DNA from: Heterostelium album PN500
Lineage: Eukaryota > Evosea > Eumycetozoa > Acytosteliales > Acytosteliaceae
Length of the DNA: 64,000 nucleotides
Direction: 5' to 3'
Assembly: GCF_000004825.1 (NCBI RefSeq)
Contig: NW_008805076.1
Coordinates: 124,001 to 188,000, forward strand
Shown here piece after piece: positions 1 through 11,592 of the stretch (its first letter is position 1; each line of letters starts with the position of its first letter). The notes beneath the pieces are model-generated. The model was not told the origin of the DNA. It saw only the letters and a list, made by a program, of their open reading frames with translations, and did no database searches. The position numbers and the translations under genes are program-made.

Positions 1-3000
1 TGAGGATTTACCAGAGATTGAACAATCTTTGTTTTCGGTTTGAATTAGGAGTGAAAAATCAGGATCTATACTACAGGTCTGACATTGTGGTAAATGGATT
101 CCAATGTAGGTGACACCGTCTTGAGTGCTGTTGATAACTTCATTTCTTGAATAGGTCGATCTTCCATCAGAGAGTGAGAATGGTAAGAACTTTCCATAAA
201 ATGCCAATCCATTCTTGATGATCTTGAAATATTTAACGGAATCATCAAGAGTTCCAGTGGCAATTGGTGACTTTGAATCACAACCATAATTGTCTTCCTC
301 TTCTATTTTTGTGTTGAAAACCACTCTCAAAGTGTTTAAGTTTGATGAATACACCCATCCATTGATATCAACTGAGAGTTTAAGTCCATTTGGTGGAATT
401 GTAAATTGTTGGTTGGCAAATGTCAAATCTCTTGATTTGTTTGAATGTTGAATCAGTGCCAGAATATTTACTTTACTATCGGTTTGAATGGAATATCTTA
501 AATAAGTTACATCATCCAAGCTATAATTAAACGTTGTCCATTCTGAAGTTATTAATTCATTGACAATGATTCCACTTGGATCTAACTCTTGAACTCCAAC
601 CATATTGAAATTGAAATCATAACCATTCGCTATTATTGATGTAACTGGAGTAGTTTGATTTAGATTGATATGGCCACCATCAAAAATTTCTAGAGAATGT
701 ATTTAAAAAAAATCATATTAATTTAACCAATTTAGTATAAATATTAAATTTTTAAAAGAAATATTAATTACTTACTTAATTCACAATATGAACCATAGAA
801 ACCAGTAGAACAAATACATTTGGTATTAATACATCGACCATTTTCATTACATCTATCATTGAAACCAAAATCATTAGGAATATCGATAGCTTCAACAAAT
901 AGACGGGGCATAACGAATTCAAAGTTATTCAGAATAATCTTAACGTCCAAGAGACCACTGGAAATCATACCAATTTGACAATCCCAATAAGTTGCATTGA
1001 TTGGGCCTCCAACTATTCCTGATATCATCAATTTACCCACTTTATATGTACCAAAATTTCCACTTGCAATTTTCCTCCATCTGAATTTATTTTACTATAT
1101 GATGAAACTAATGGGAAACCTATAAAAAAGAAAGTTGAATTTTATATTAATATTAATTTTTTAATATTTAATTTAACAACTTGCTTGTAGTTTTGGCTAA
1201 AAAGGGATTATTAAATAAGTATGATCTCAGAGAAACGTTAAAAATATTGGCGATCAGAGGATGTAGTAAAGTGGCTGTACAAATCATATATGTACTGTTG
1301 AAATAGTTTATGTCACAAACTCCATTATTTATGATGGTAATTGTATGATTTGGAAAGGATTGATTGAACTGTCCAAATAATTCCAATTTGAAATTGGTCA
1401 AATTGTAAGAGGTAACCGAAGTTTGAGATATATAGGTCACTACATTGATTAGTTTGTTAGTTAGTAGAGTATAAAACGATGTGACATCAATTTTACATAC
1501 TATCTGATACCCAAGAAATATTAAATACTATATTTCTTGATGTAGAGAAATAAAGTGTTGTCTGACCAGTTGGCACTGTAGGTTTATAAGAAAACAATAT
1601 GTTTGGATTTATGACTTGAAGTGTTGACGGTGAAAAATCACCAGGTGCTCTATATCCTAGAAGTTTTCCCTTTAGAATACAAGTTGAATTTGAATATCCC
1701 AACATAAAAAATTTTGAAAATAACTGTGGTTCTAAAGTATTAAAAAATTAATAACACCTTTAAAAATATGATTTAGACCAAACATACCACAATCTACACC
1801 AGGTTTGGTTTTTACTACTTTCGGTGGTAATTGAATATAACTTGGTAAATTTCCTTTTAAACAATAAATACAATCTGGTAGAGTGGTGATAGATGTATTT
1901 CTAAAACTTAAAAGATTTGCTGTGCAAAAAGAATCTGGAATTTTTCCTGTAATAGAGGGATTGTTTTCAAAATCTATTCTATTGGGAGTAAGATTTGAAT
2001 ACTCTGGAATTTGGCCTGTCATATTATTGTTGTTAAGAATGAAAAATGTCAAATCTCCATCAGTGCTAATCCATCTTTCATCAGGAAATTTAGTAGCCTG
2101 CCTGTTGTTAATAAATGAAAACTTGGGGATTTTATAGGCATCGGTAGGCATAGTGGAATTCGAAAATACCCTAAAAACATTTTAATATATTAGATTATAG
2201 TTGTAAAATGAAAATAAAAATACTTACAACATATTCAAAAATTTGAATATTGTTAAATTCCTGGGAGAATAGTCTTGCATATTTACTAAATTTCTTTATC
2301 TTTTAGGTAAGTATTATTGTTTAAATATAAAATATTAAATTCTTACAAATTTAATAAAAAAGGAGTGTCCATTTGCAAAATTCTATTATTATTATATCGT
2401 GTAATTGACCTTAAAAATAGACTTAAAAAACTTAATTGATACCAATCTTAGTAGATTAACTTACATATCAATATAATTTGAGGTTTTAATAAAATATTTC
2501 ACTTTTTCGAAGAATATGATTCTGTAAACATCCTGTTTTATAAATGTAAGTTTGATATTCTAATATTATTTCATCATTGAATACTTACAATTTAGTTAAC
2601 ATTGGGAAAAGAGATTTATCGATTGTAAAAAAGCTCCCACCAGTATTATTAAGAAATTGGCAATTTGTTTCACTAGTGGAAATCAGTATTGATAAACATT
2701 TATTAGAGTAAATTTTTTATACTTACAAAGATCTTGTAGGATAAATAGTATTAGAAATCTTTAATTCACATAAATTGTTTTTGAATTGTATTGAAACAAA
2801 ATCTGCTTTAAAAACAGATAAAGGAATATTAGGTATTATAAAATCTGATAATTTTCTAAACAATGCAAAATATTTAAATAAGTTATAAATTGTTTTAACC
2901 TCTATTTCTTTATTTTTATACTACTTACAAAGTTGATAGTTTTAGATAAACTGGGAAGTCTGGTGATATCATTCCAATATAGTTTGTTATTCTATAATTT

Positions 3001-3577
3001 AATAGGTTAGTTTGAACTATTTTTTTCTATTCTAAAGATTTCAATCTTACTGTAAACTTTGTAACTTCACATTTGAAGGGGTATCAATTAAATACAATAT
3101 ATCAAAATCTGTATTAATATTTGAATTGTTTCCAATAGTTCTTGCATCGAATGTAGTTAAATTTGGAAAATACAATTGGTTGATAAACGAGGGTATTCCT
3201 TGGTTTGTTACTGTAAAATTATTTGGTAAAACTCTATAATTATTTAAACTAATATATCGTAAAATAGTAAAATTTATAACTATAATTACATTTTTGTAAT
3301 AGTTTCATCATTTCCTGATCTCAAACAAATCAGAGAACCCAAGCCATTCGTAATGAAATCACACTCACTACTGGTCATATTCCATCCAATTTGATAAAAT
3401 TGTGCTACCCATCTTAATGAACTCACTAAATATATTTAAAAATAAAAATAAAAATTTTTTAGATCTACATTTTTTAATTATCTTAAAATAAAATTGTATC
3501 TTACATTCATCAGAGTCAATTTCACCTTTGATCACAATAATGTTATAAAGTAAAAATAAATATATCAATTTTTTCAT
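1..3577 (-). CDS. ComC-like EGF/LRR surface protein, copy A (C-terminus off window)
   Basis: Large multi-exon gene for a predicted type I membrane or secreted protein. I start at 3577 because MKKLIYLFLLYN followed by VIKG is a good signal peptide; an upstream in-frame ATG at 3607 would bury it. Further along come short exons with leucine-rich, plant-like motifs (GQIPEYSNL, GKIPDSFC), a beta-sandwich region that may be IPT/TIG-like, and an EGF-like module at about 785-840 (CNENGRCINTKCICSTGFYGSYC pattern, six cysteines). Then comes a C-terminal ectodomain. The reading frame runs off the left edge before any membrane helix, so this entry is partial. The order of parts matches the D. discoideum ComC family (from knowledge, not searched). 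It lies 180 bp downstream of copy B in the same orientation, so the pair looks like a tandem duplication. About fourteen exons are inferred from GT/AG boundaries, several of them approximate. Confidence 0.72.
53..455. repeat. 403-bp identical block shared by copies A and B (unit 1)
   Basis: Base-by-base comparison shows 53-455 identical to 3960-4362, in the same orientation and at a constant offset of 3907. The sequence on either side diverges at once. It encodes the membrane-proximal ectodomain of both ComC-like genes. Confidence 0.9.
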
Positions 3578-3757
3578 ATTAATTTTTTGTTTATTTGTTA
3601 AAATCATTGTCTTTTAAAGTTAAAAATGATCACGTTTTTTTTTTCTTTTTTTTTTTCGATTTATTATAAATTTTTTATTTTTTTACAAACAATCTATTTT
3701 TTTTATTTTTTTTATTTTTTTCTATTTTTTTCCATATCTTTTCAAGAATTAAAAAGG

Positions 3758-6700
3758 TTAACCTTTTTCTCCTTTTCCGAGTTTTTGCATTGCCACATTG
3801 ACCAATAATTTGATGTTTCTTCTTTTTTTTCGAATATAAAAACCAGCTATTATTAATAAAGAAATTCCAACAACACCACATACCACAGCAATAGTAATGA
3901 TTGCCCATTGTTTTAAACCAGATTTCGCACAATCCTCTCTATCTCCTTGGATAAGCAAAGAAAAATCAGGATCTATACTACAGGTCTGACATTGTGGTAA
4001 ATGGATTCCAATGTAGGTGACACCGTCTTGAGTGCTGTTGATAACTTCATTTCTTGAATAGGTCGATCTTCCATCAGAGAGTGAGAATGGTAAGAACTTT
4101 CCATAAAATGCCAATCCATTCTTGATGATCTTGAAATATTTAACGGAATCATCAAGAGTTCCAGTGGCAATTGGTGACTTTGAATCACAACCATAATTGT
4201 CTTCCTCTTCTATTTTTGTGTTGAAAACCACTCTCAAAGTGTTTAAGTTTGATGAATACACCCATCCATTGATATCAACTGAGAGTTTAAGTCCATTTGG
4301 TGGAATTGTAAATTGTTGGTTGGCAAATGTCAAATCTCTTGATTTGTTTGAATGTTGAATCAATGCCAAAATATTTACTTTACTTTCAGTTTGAATCGTA
4401 TAATTTAAATAGGTTACTTCATCTAAATTATAGGTTGTTGAGTTCCATTTTGTTGTTATCAACTCTTTAATGATTGCTCCACTTGGATCTAACTCTTGAA
4501 CTCCAACCATATTGAAATTGAAATCATAACCATTTGCAACAATTGATGTAACTGGTGTTGTATGATTAAAATTAATTTGACCTCCTTCATATAATCCTAA
4601 ATTATTAAACAAAAAATAAGAGTTAGAAATTTTTAATTTTAAAATAAATAAAGATTTTATATATTCTTACTTGATTCGCAATATGAACCATAGAAACCAG
4701 TAGAACAAACACATTTAGTATTGATACATTGACCATTTCCATTACATCTATCATTGGGACCACAATCAATTGGCTTATCAAGTGATTCAACAAAAATTTG
4801 TGGCATATCGAAATCAAAGTTCTTCATTTTGATCTTTACATCCAACAGACCACTCTTGATTGGTTCGATATCACACTGCCAATAGGATGAATTCTTTGGA
4901 GTTCCTAAACACTCCTTTCCTCCTATCAATATCGTTCCAACTCCTAAGGAACCAAAATATCCAGTTACTTTCAAAGATCCACCAGTTGAATTTAATTGAC
5001 TATAGGATGAAACCAAAGGATAAGCTTTTTGAAAAAGAAATTAATAAAACTATTTGATTATCAATATTTTTTTCTTATTGATTACATACCCTTTACATTT
5101 ACTATTTTTTCAAAAGTAAGGTAATTAGATTGCAAAGTGACTACAAAATCTTTATTTGTGCTTAAGGGTGTTGGTAATGGCATTGTACATTGAATGAAAC
5201 TTGAATTACCAAAAGAGGCATTAAAAGTAAAATCATTATTAATGGTTATAAGGTTTTTTCCTGAAACATTAAAAGTACCCTCAATATAGAATGTTATAGA
5301 GTCTAAACTATAAACATGATTTATATATGATAGAATCGTTGCTATTTAAGAAAAGAAAAAAAAATTAATAAAATTTCCTTTTGTTTTTTTTGTTTTTTCC
5401 TAATTGAACTTACTATCAGTTACCCATTCAATATCGAATGAAATTTTTCTTTTGGATGAAAATACAATAGTTTGACTACCTGAAGGTGTTGAGGTTTGAT
5501 ATGTAAAAAGTGTATTGGCACGAACAATTTGAAGTTGGCTAGGTGAAAAATCACCAGAATCAAGATATCCCAACATTTTTCCAGATAATGGAATTATTTT
5601 ACTAGAAATATCCAAAACAAAGAATTTCTTTTCTAAATTTGGTTCTATTGTTTAAAGATTAATATTAAATATATAAAGAAGAATTTATCAACGAAACAAA
5701 ACAACTTACCACAGATAAATCCTTTTTGGGGTATAATAGAAGTTGGAAGTTGTACAAAATTTGGATATGAACCATTCAAACAAAGTAGGCAATCTGGGAG
5801 AGTGGTGAGTGATGTATTTCTTAAATATAGTTGTTGAGCAGTACAAAATGAATCTGGGATTCTACCTGTAATCAAAGGATTATACATCATATCGATTTTA
5901 AAGAAAGATATACTTGAGTACTCTGGAATTTGACCAGATACACTTGTGTTTCTCACATCCAAAGATATCTTCATATACGGATCGTCTCTATTTGAAATAA
6001 GCCACTCCTCAGGAGGAAAAGTTGACACATAAGGATTATTAGAAATAGTCAAAGTTTCAAGTGGAATCACATCAGTTGGAAGTACTGAATTATCAAAAAC
6101 TCTGTAGAAACATACAATATTTTATTAGATATTTCCAAATTTAAAGTTATCACTAAAACAATTAATACTTACACAAATCCAAGCCTTGCAAATTTCTTCA
6201 AATTTCTAGTATATTTATCTATATTTGTAAGAGTTCTATACATATTATTAGTACTATGACTAAAATAAAAAAATAATCCTTTCCTACTTACAAAAATCTC
6301 AGTATTACAGCTCTATCTAAATCAAGTAACCTATTTCTTTTTGGTCCACCATCCATTGATCTAAAATTCTTTTAAGATTAGTAGTCATTCAATAATTTAT
6401 CTCTATTTGTTTAATTCCATGGAAAAACAGAAGAAAATTAAAAAAATTTGAGTGGTTGACACCCAAATTTTAATTTTTTCCATCTGTCATTGAATGGAAT
6501 TTAACATTTAAAAGTTTTCTTACACTATTCCTTGTACAGGACTAGCACTATATTTTACAACTCTATCTGATTCACCATCATACATCAACCTAGATTGAGA
6601 TTGAAAAATTAAATTAGCAAATTGAAATTTCAATTTTCAAATATAAAAGTTAAATACCTACAAACTGGTTAAAGATGGAAACTGAATCTCATTGAAATCA

Positions 6701-7720
6701 AAAACATTTGAAGTTTCATTATTAACAAATTGGCAATTGGTTTCGCTATATAATGATAAAATATTAGAAATTTTAACAATAATATAATATATTATAATGC
6801 TCACATGTGTTGTAATTTTGGATAAATAATTGGTGCAATCTGTAGAACACATGGATTTTTTCTGAATTGAATATCAATTTGATTTGATGTATTTAAGAAT
6901 TTCATCTGAGAGTTTGGAATATGAAAATCATATAGAAGTCTAACAGAAAAAGATAGAAATGTTAAAAAAAAAAAAAAAGTTTTTCATAATTTAATAAACT
7001 TACAATTTAAAAAGATATGATAAATATCTAGGGAAATCTGGAGAAATGGTGCCAATATAATTTGTAATACTTGTAAAGAGATAAAATTAATAAGATTTAT
7101 ATTTTTAAAACTGGATTTCTATTCTTTCTTACCTTAGAGAAGATAGTTTCTTGTTGTTTTGATTGTCTAATAAATCAAGTATATTATAATTGTTGTTAAT
7201 ATTGGAAGGTGGATTAGCTGGACCAATATATAACTCTGTTAAATAAGGGAAATATAAATTATCAGTCTCAGTAGTATTGCCATTATTTCTTGTAGTATCA
7301 AGAATCATGATTCTATTTAATTTAAAAACAAAAAAAAAAAAACAAATAAGTAACTTTGATAATTTGTTGTAGATTAAGATAGAATAATTACATTTCAGTT
7401 ATATGCATTATTGAACCGTCGACAGAACATGTCAATTTCGAAGGTGTTGGACCACCAGCATAAATGGTAGCACATGTATCTCCACCTAAGTACCAATCGG
7501 CTTGGTAAAATTGAATTAAAAACCTTAGAGATCTCACTATTGAAATTAATTGTATTTGATTATTATTAAAACAACTGTTGTTTCCTCTTGATCAACACTA
7601 ATCGATTAATTGCTAAAAAAAACTTAACATACATTCATTTGGTTCTATAGGCTGAGATTTTAATTTACATATGAAAATCGATAGAAAAATAAATAAGGAA
7701 AGATATTTTACTTCTTTCAT
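3758..7720 (-). CDS. ComC-like EGF/LRR transmembrane protein, copy B
   Basis: Complete tandem paralogue of copy A. The start at 7720 gives a signal peptide (MKEVKYLSLFIFLSIFICKL). About fourteen exons are visible. The exons at 6104-5710 carry LRR-like motifs (SGQIPEYSS, GRIPDSFC, TSLTTLPDC). The next exons form a beta-rich, possibly IPT/TIG region. At 4690-4770 there is an EGF-like module with six cysteines (CNGNGQCINTKCVCSTGFYG). The last exon, 3758-4596, holds an ectodomain ending in a CQTC motif, one membrane helix (IITIAVVCGVVGISLL) and a short basic tail (YIRKKRRN). The exon junction at 4670/4597 reads through as YCES-RLYEGG. A role in adhesion or cell-cell signalling is expected from the family but not shown here. 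Total length is roughly 1,000 aa; some internal exon limits are approximate. Confidence 0.78.
3960..4362. repeat. 403-bp identical block shared by copies A and B (unit 2)
   Basis: Second unit of the block at 53-455. It lies inside the last exon of copy B, upstream of the membrane helix. No mismatch was found over 403 bp. Confidence 0.9.
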
Positions 7721-8246
7721 CTCTAAATATCTATAATAAAAGTTAAAAAGATCGTTTGTAATTCATGTTTGTCAATCAAAAAAAAATCTCGTAAAACGAA
7801 AAAATAAAATAAAAATAAAATAAAAATAGATAGATTTATTTTTATGGCATCACAAAAAAAAAAAAGAATTATTATTGAAGAACCAGGAGTCGTCTGCACA
7901 AACCACAGCTCTGGTTGATCATCTTCATTGATGAACGATAAATCAAAAAAAATCTTTCAAAGGTCGAGTACCGCAACACATGATTTTTCCTGAAAAACAA
8001 TTAAAACTAAAATCATGATCTATTATTTAGTTTTTTTTTTCAGATCAAAGAGAATCTTCAGTGAACTTGTCACTTGTTAAATTGTTATTATAATATAAAA
8101 ACAGAGTTCTTAAATACTTGAGATATTTATATATATATATAATTAACATTAATATTAGAAGATATAATGTTATAATTTTTAATTAAATGGTTTGTTTTTT
8201 TTTTTTGTTATATTTTTGTTTTTCTTTGTTTTAAACGAGGTACTGA
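7721..8246. other. Intergenic region with a GC-richer structured island
   Basis: 526 bp upstream of copy B and downstream of the kinase. Most is A/T runs. The exception is about 7880-7985, where base composition is close to coding. 7881-7916 can fold as a hairpin (AACCAGGAG pairing with CTCTGGTT, one bulge). No open frame of useful length was seen. A small structured RNA is possible, but I could not identify a class. Confidence 0.3.
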
Positions 8247-11200
8247 TCAGTTTTTAATTGGTGATAATGATCGAGGAGTAGATGATTCGCTAGAGTCTCT
8301 CTCTGATACAAAACCAATGGGATTGTTCCAACTGATTTCTTTGAGCTTTGATACAATATATGGGAAGAGTGGACGTTTGGCAGGATCGGTGTCCCAACAC
8401 TGCACGAGTAGATCGGCAAAGTCTTTGTCGCAATTGTCTGGAATGGTAGGTCGAAGTCCGGCGTATGCTACTTGCGCCGACGCTTGCGATCCGTCGAGAT
8501 CAGAGAATGGAATCTCGCCAACCAGTAACTCCCAGACCACCAGCGAAAAACAATAGACATCCATCTTCTCGCTGTAGTGTCCGAGGTTCTTGGTGATCTC
8601 GGGTGGTCGCCAACGCGGATTGCAAATGCCACCGTTGGTCATGGTCATTGAACCGTCGCGTGGCTTCTCACGCGACAGTCCGAAATCAGAGATCTTCAGA
8701 TTGCCGAGTTCGTCCAGTAGGATGTTCTGACTGGTGAGATCGCGATGCACGATGTTCAGTGTGTGCAGATGTGCCAGACCAAGCGCAATATCGGTGGCCA
8801 TCTTTAGGACGAGCGGAAAAGAGTATTTGACTTTCGGTGTATTCGGGTTGTGCAAAACATTGTAGAGACTGCCACCACTCATATACTCAGTGATGATACA
8901 TGCCGGCTTATAACACGCACCCATAAACATAACGATATTCTGATGATTGCCGCGTTTCAGATTTTCTACTTCCCTCAGGAATCTCTCTTTAAACTGTTCT
9001 TCATCGCCTATTATCTTCAATTTCTTTACTGCTACATGTATACCTTTCCACCATCCTTCCCAAACCTCTGTAAATAATCAATAATGTAAAAATAAAGAGT
9101 TTGTTTGTTAATTATCGTCGTCATCATCATCATCATCATGATTTTCAAGCAATTAACAACAAAACTTACCACTAAATGCTCCTTCACCAACTTTTTGAAC
9201 AAACTGTATATCATTGATCTCTATTATATCATTTCTATCGTTTAAGATTTCCTTTAGTTCATTAAATCGATTTTTCTTTATCTTTTCATTTTCTAAAGCT
9301 TTTTGAATATCATTTATCTATAGATAGTTATATTAATTGTTAATAAAAGATCGATCAAAGATGTTTTGTTTATATAACACTTACACAATCTTTAGCACTA
9401 TTTGAAGACATAAAAAGTGAATCAGAAATAGATCTACCTCTTGGACGCTGTTGTGAAACAGAGAGATGATTTCTGTTGTGGTTGTGGCTGTTGCCGTTGT
9501 TATTGTTGTTCGAAGACGATGATGATGAAGTTGTCGAAAGATTCGACTTTTCCTTGACAGAGTCATGCTCAGAGTGCAGAAAAGTGATATCTTTGGTGTA
9601 GTCAGAGACCGCTTCTTTCTTTTGGGCGCCAAAGAAGAGACTGTCGTTGCTTCCACTACTTGTGTTGTTGTGCATGTTGTGATCATTCAGCTTGATGCCT
9701 CCACTACGATGCGACGATGACGATACAGTTAGACGTTGGAATCCACTTCCAATACTACCGATGCTATTGTCAGATATCATACTGTTTTGCTCGCTGTTCG
9801 AGACTGTTATCGTAAATATATCTTTGGTATCATAGGAAAGATCTCTGGGTGCATAGTGACGTGGTGTGGTTGGTGGCGATATGGATGAATTATACATTGG
9901 TTGCGAAGAAGAAGAAGATTGTTGTTGTTGTAGTTGTTGTTGTGTTGTTATGTGTTGTTGATGGCTGACTGCCTGTTGTTGTTGTAGTTGCTGCAGCTGC
10001 AGTTGTTGTTGCTGCTGGTTGTTGGAGTTCAAGAAAGAACTAATTAGCGACTTGTTAAAGAGTTCTGACGTGCTGCCTATAGAGGAATGTAAAATCGATG
10101 TAGTCGATAGATTGTCCTGATTGTTGCTATTGTTGTTATTGAAAGTAGATGGTGGGAAAGGTGTGAGTTGCAGACCATTAGATAATCTGTTGGTGGTCGG
10201 AGTGATAATGGATGGCGATGAAATGGAAAGTGGTATATTGTTGGTATTTGGCATTGGTAGGTTATTGAAATTACTAAAACTATTATTTAAACTTGGAGGA
10301 TTGGAGGTTATAATACTCTTTAGTTGATTGTTGTTGTTGTTGTTACTGTTAGACTGTGGCTGTTGTTGTTGATGTTGTTGTTGGTGATGTTGTGAAGATG
10401 ACGAAGCTGAAGACGAGGATATTCTAGTGTTGTTGTTGTCATCGTCTGCGAAACTAAAGTGATTGATACTGTTGTTGCTGATGGTGAGTTGATTGATATT
10501 TCTCAGACCATCGTCACTGTCGTAGCCAAAGGTTGCCGTTGAATTTACACTGTTATTAAAACTGAAATGACTGTTGTTGCTATTGTTATTAATATTGTTG
10601 TTGCTGTTGATAATATTACTGGCGGCTGATGTTGTTGTTGGAGGATTATAGCTACTATTACTCAGATTATGTCTATTGGTACTATTTGTTCTACTTCTAT
10701 TAATATTAATATTATTATTGTTGTTGTTGTTGTTGATGCTACTGCTAATGTTATTGATATTGAAATCGATTGAATTACTCATGGCACTACTTGGTCTAAA
10801 GGCAGAGGATGGCCGACTTGTAGAGATCTGATGGCAGTGCTCACAAATGATGATCTGGTGGTCGCGTAACGACGAAGATGAATCATTGTGAAGTATCATC
10901 GAAGATAGTGAATTTGAAGTTGACGAAATACTACTACTAAGATTATCATTATTGTTGTTATTGTTGCTGTTGCTGTTGCTGTTGATGTGATGATTGTCTT
11001 TGCCAGCTACCAGTGAATTTGGTGTTCTTGGTGTCTGACATTCATTGGGAGTGTTAATCAAGCTAGTTGATGTACTGTTTGTATATTCTTGATTGGATAG
11101 AGTTGATGATCGATCATTCATGCTTTGTAATTGCATCAATTGTGATTGACTATTACTATTGCTATTTGTAATACTATTATTATTTTGATTATATTCATAA

Positions 11201-11592
11201 ATATTATTGTTATTGTTGTTGTCGATGAAATCATTTGTATTTGATTCTCCCAAATTTGTATCGATTGATGACGATGAATGAGATTGTGATTTATCAAAGG
11301 AGGAAGATGGACGTCTGCTGTTGCTGTTTGACGAACAGGTTGAAGTGGAAGTAGAGTTTGACGATAGTTGTCGCTGATTCTTCTTTTTACTGGTTTTTTG
11401 TTGTTTCTCCTGCTTTGCAAAGCTGCCTTGTCGACGATGTCCAATCACCGAAACGGTGGAAGGCGGTGATCCCGTCACCACACTGCTACTACCACCACCT
11501 CCTACATCACTTAGAGTGCCACTACTAACTGTACCGGTGGTTGCATTACTACTCTCTTGTTGTTGCAACTCTTTACTAGAAGACGTTCCCAT
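8247..11592 (-). CDS. TKL-family protein kinase with N-myristoylation signal
   Basis: Three exons (11592-9385, 9317-9170, 9067-8247) join in phase to 1,058 aa. The first ~735 residues are low complexity, rich in Ser, Asn and Gln. They begin MGTSSSKE, a good N-myristoylation consensus (Gly2, Ser at position 6), suggesting membrane attachment. A basic helical linker leads into the kinase domain, residues ~770-1030. Visible motifs are the Gly loop GEGAFSEV, VAVKK (catalytic Lys about 800), HRDLTSQN (893 on), DFGLSR (913 on) and RWRPPE (APE equivalent). HRDLTSQN and CNPRWRPPE are typical of the Raf/MLK-like TKL group common in dictyostelids, so Ser/Thr specificity is likely. All catalytic residues are present, so it should be active. 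The two introns split the linker and the Gly loop. The short tail is Ser-rich. Confidence 0.9.

Noticed and set aside
67-287. 73-codon open frame repeated identically at 3973-4194
   Set aside because: It is an out-of-frame shadow of the ectodomain exons of both ComC-like genes. It recurs because it lies in the identical 403-bp block.
9381-9686. 101-codon minus-strand frame within the kinase N-terminal exon
   Set aside because: Shadow frame of the Ser/Asn-rich coding repeats.
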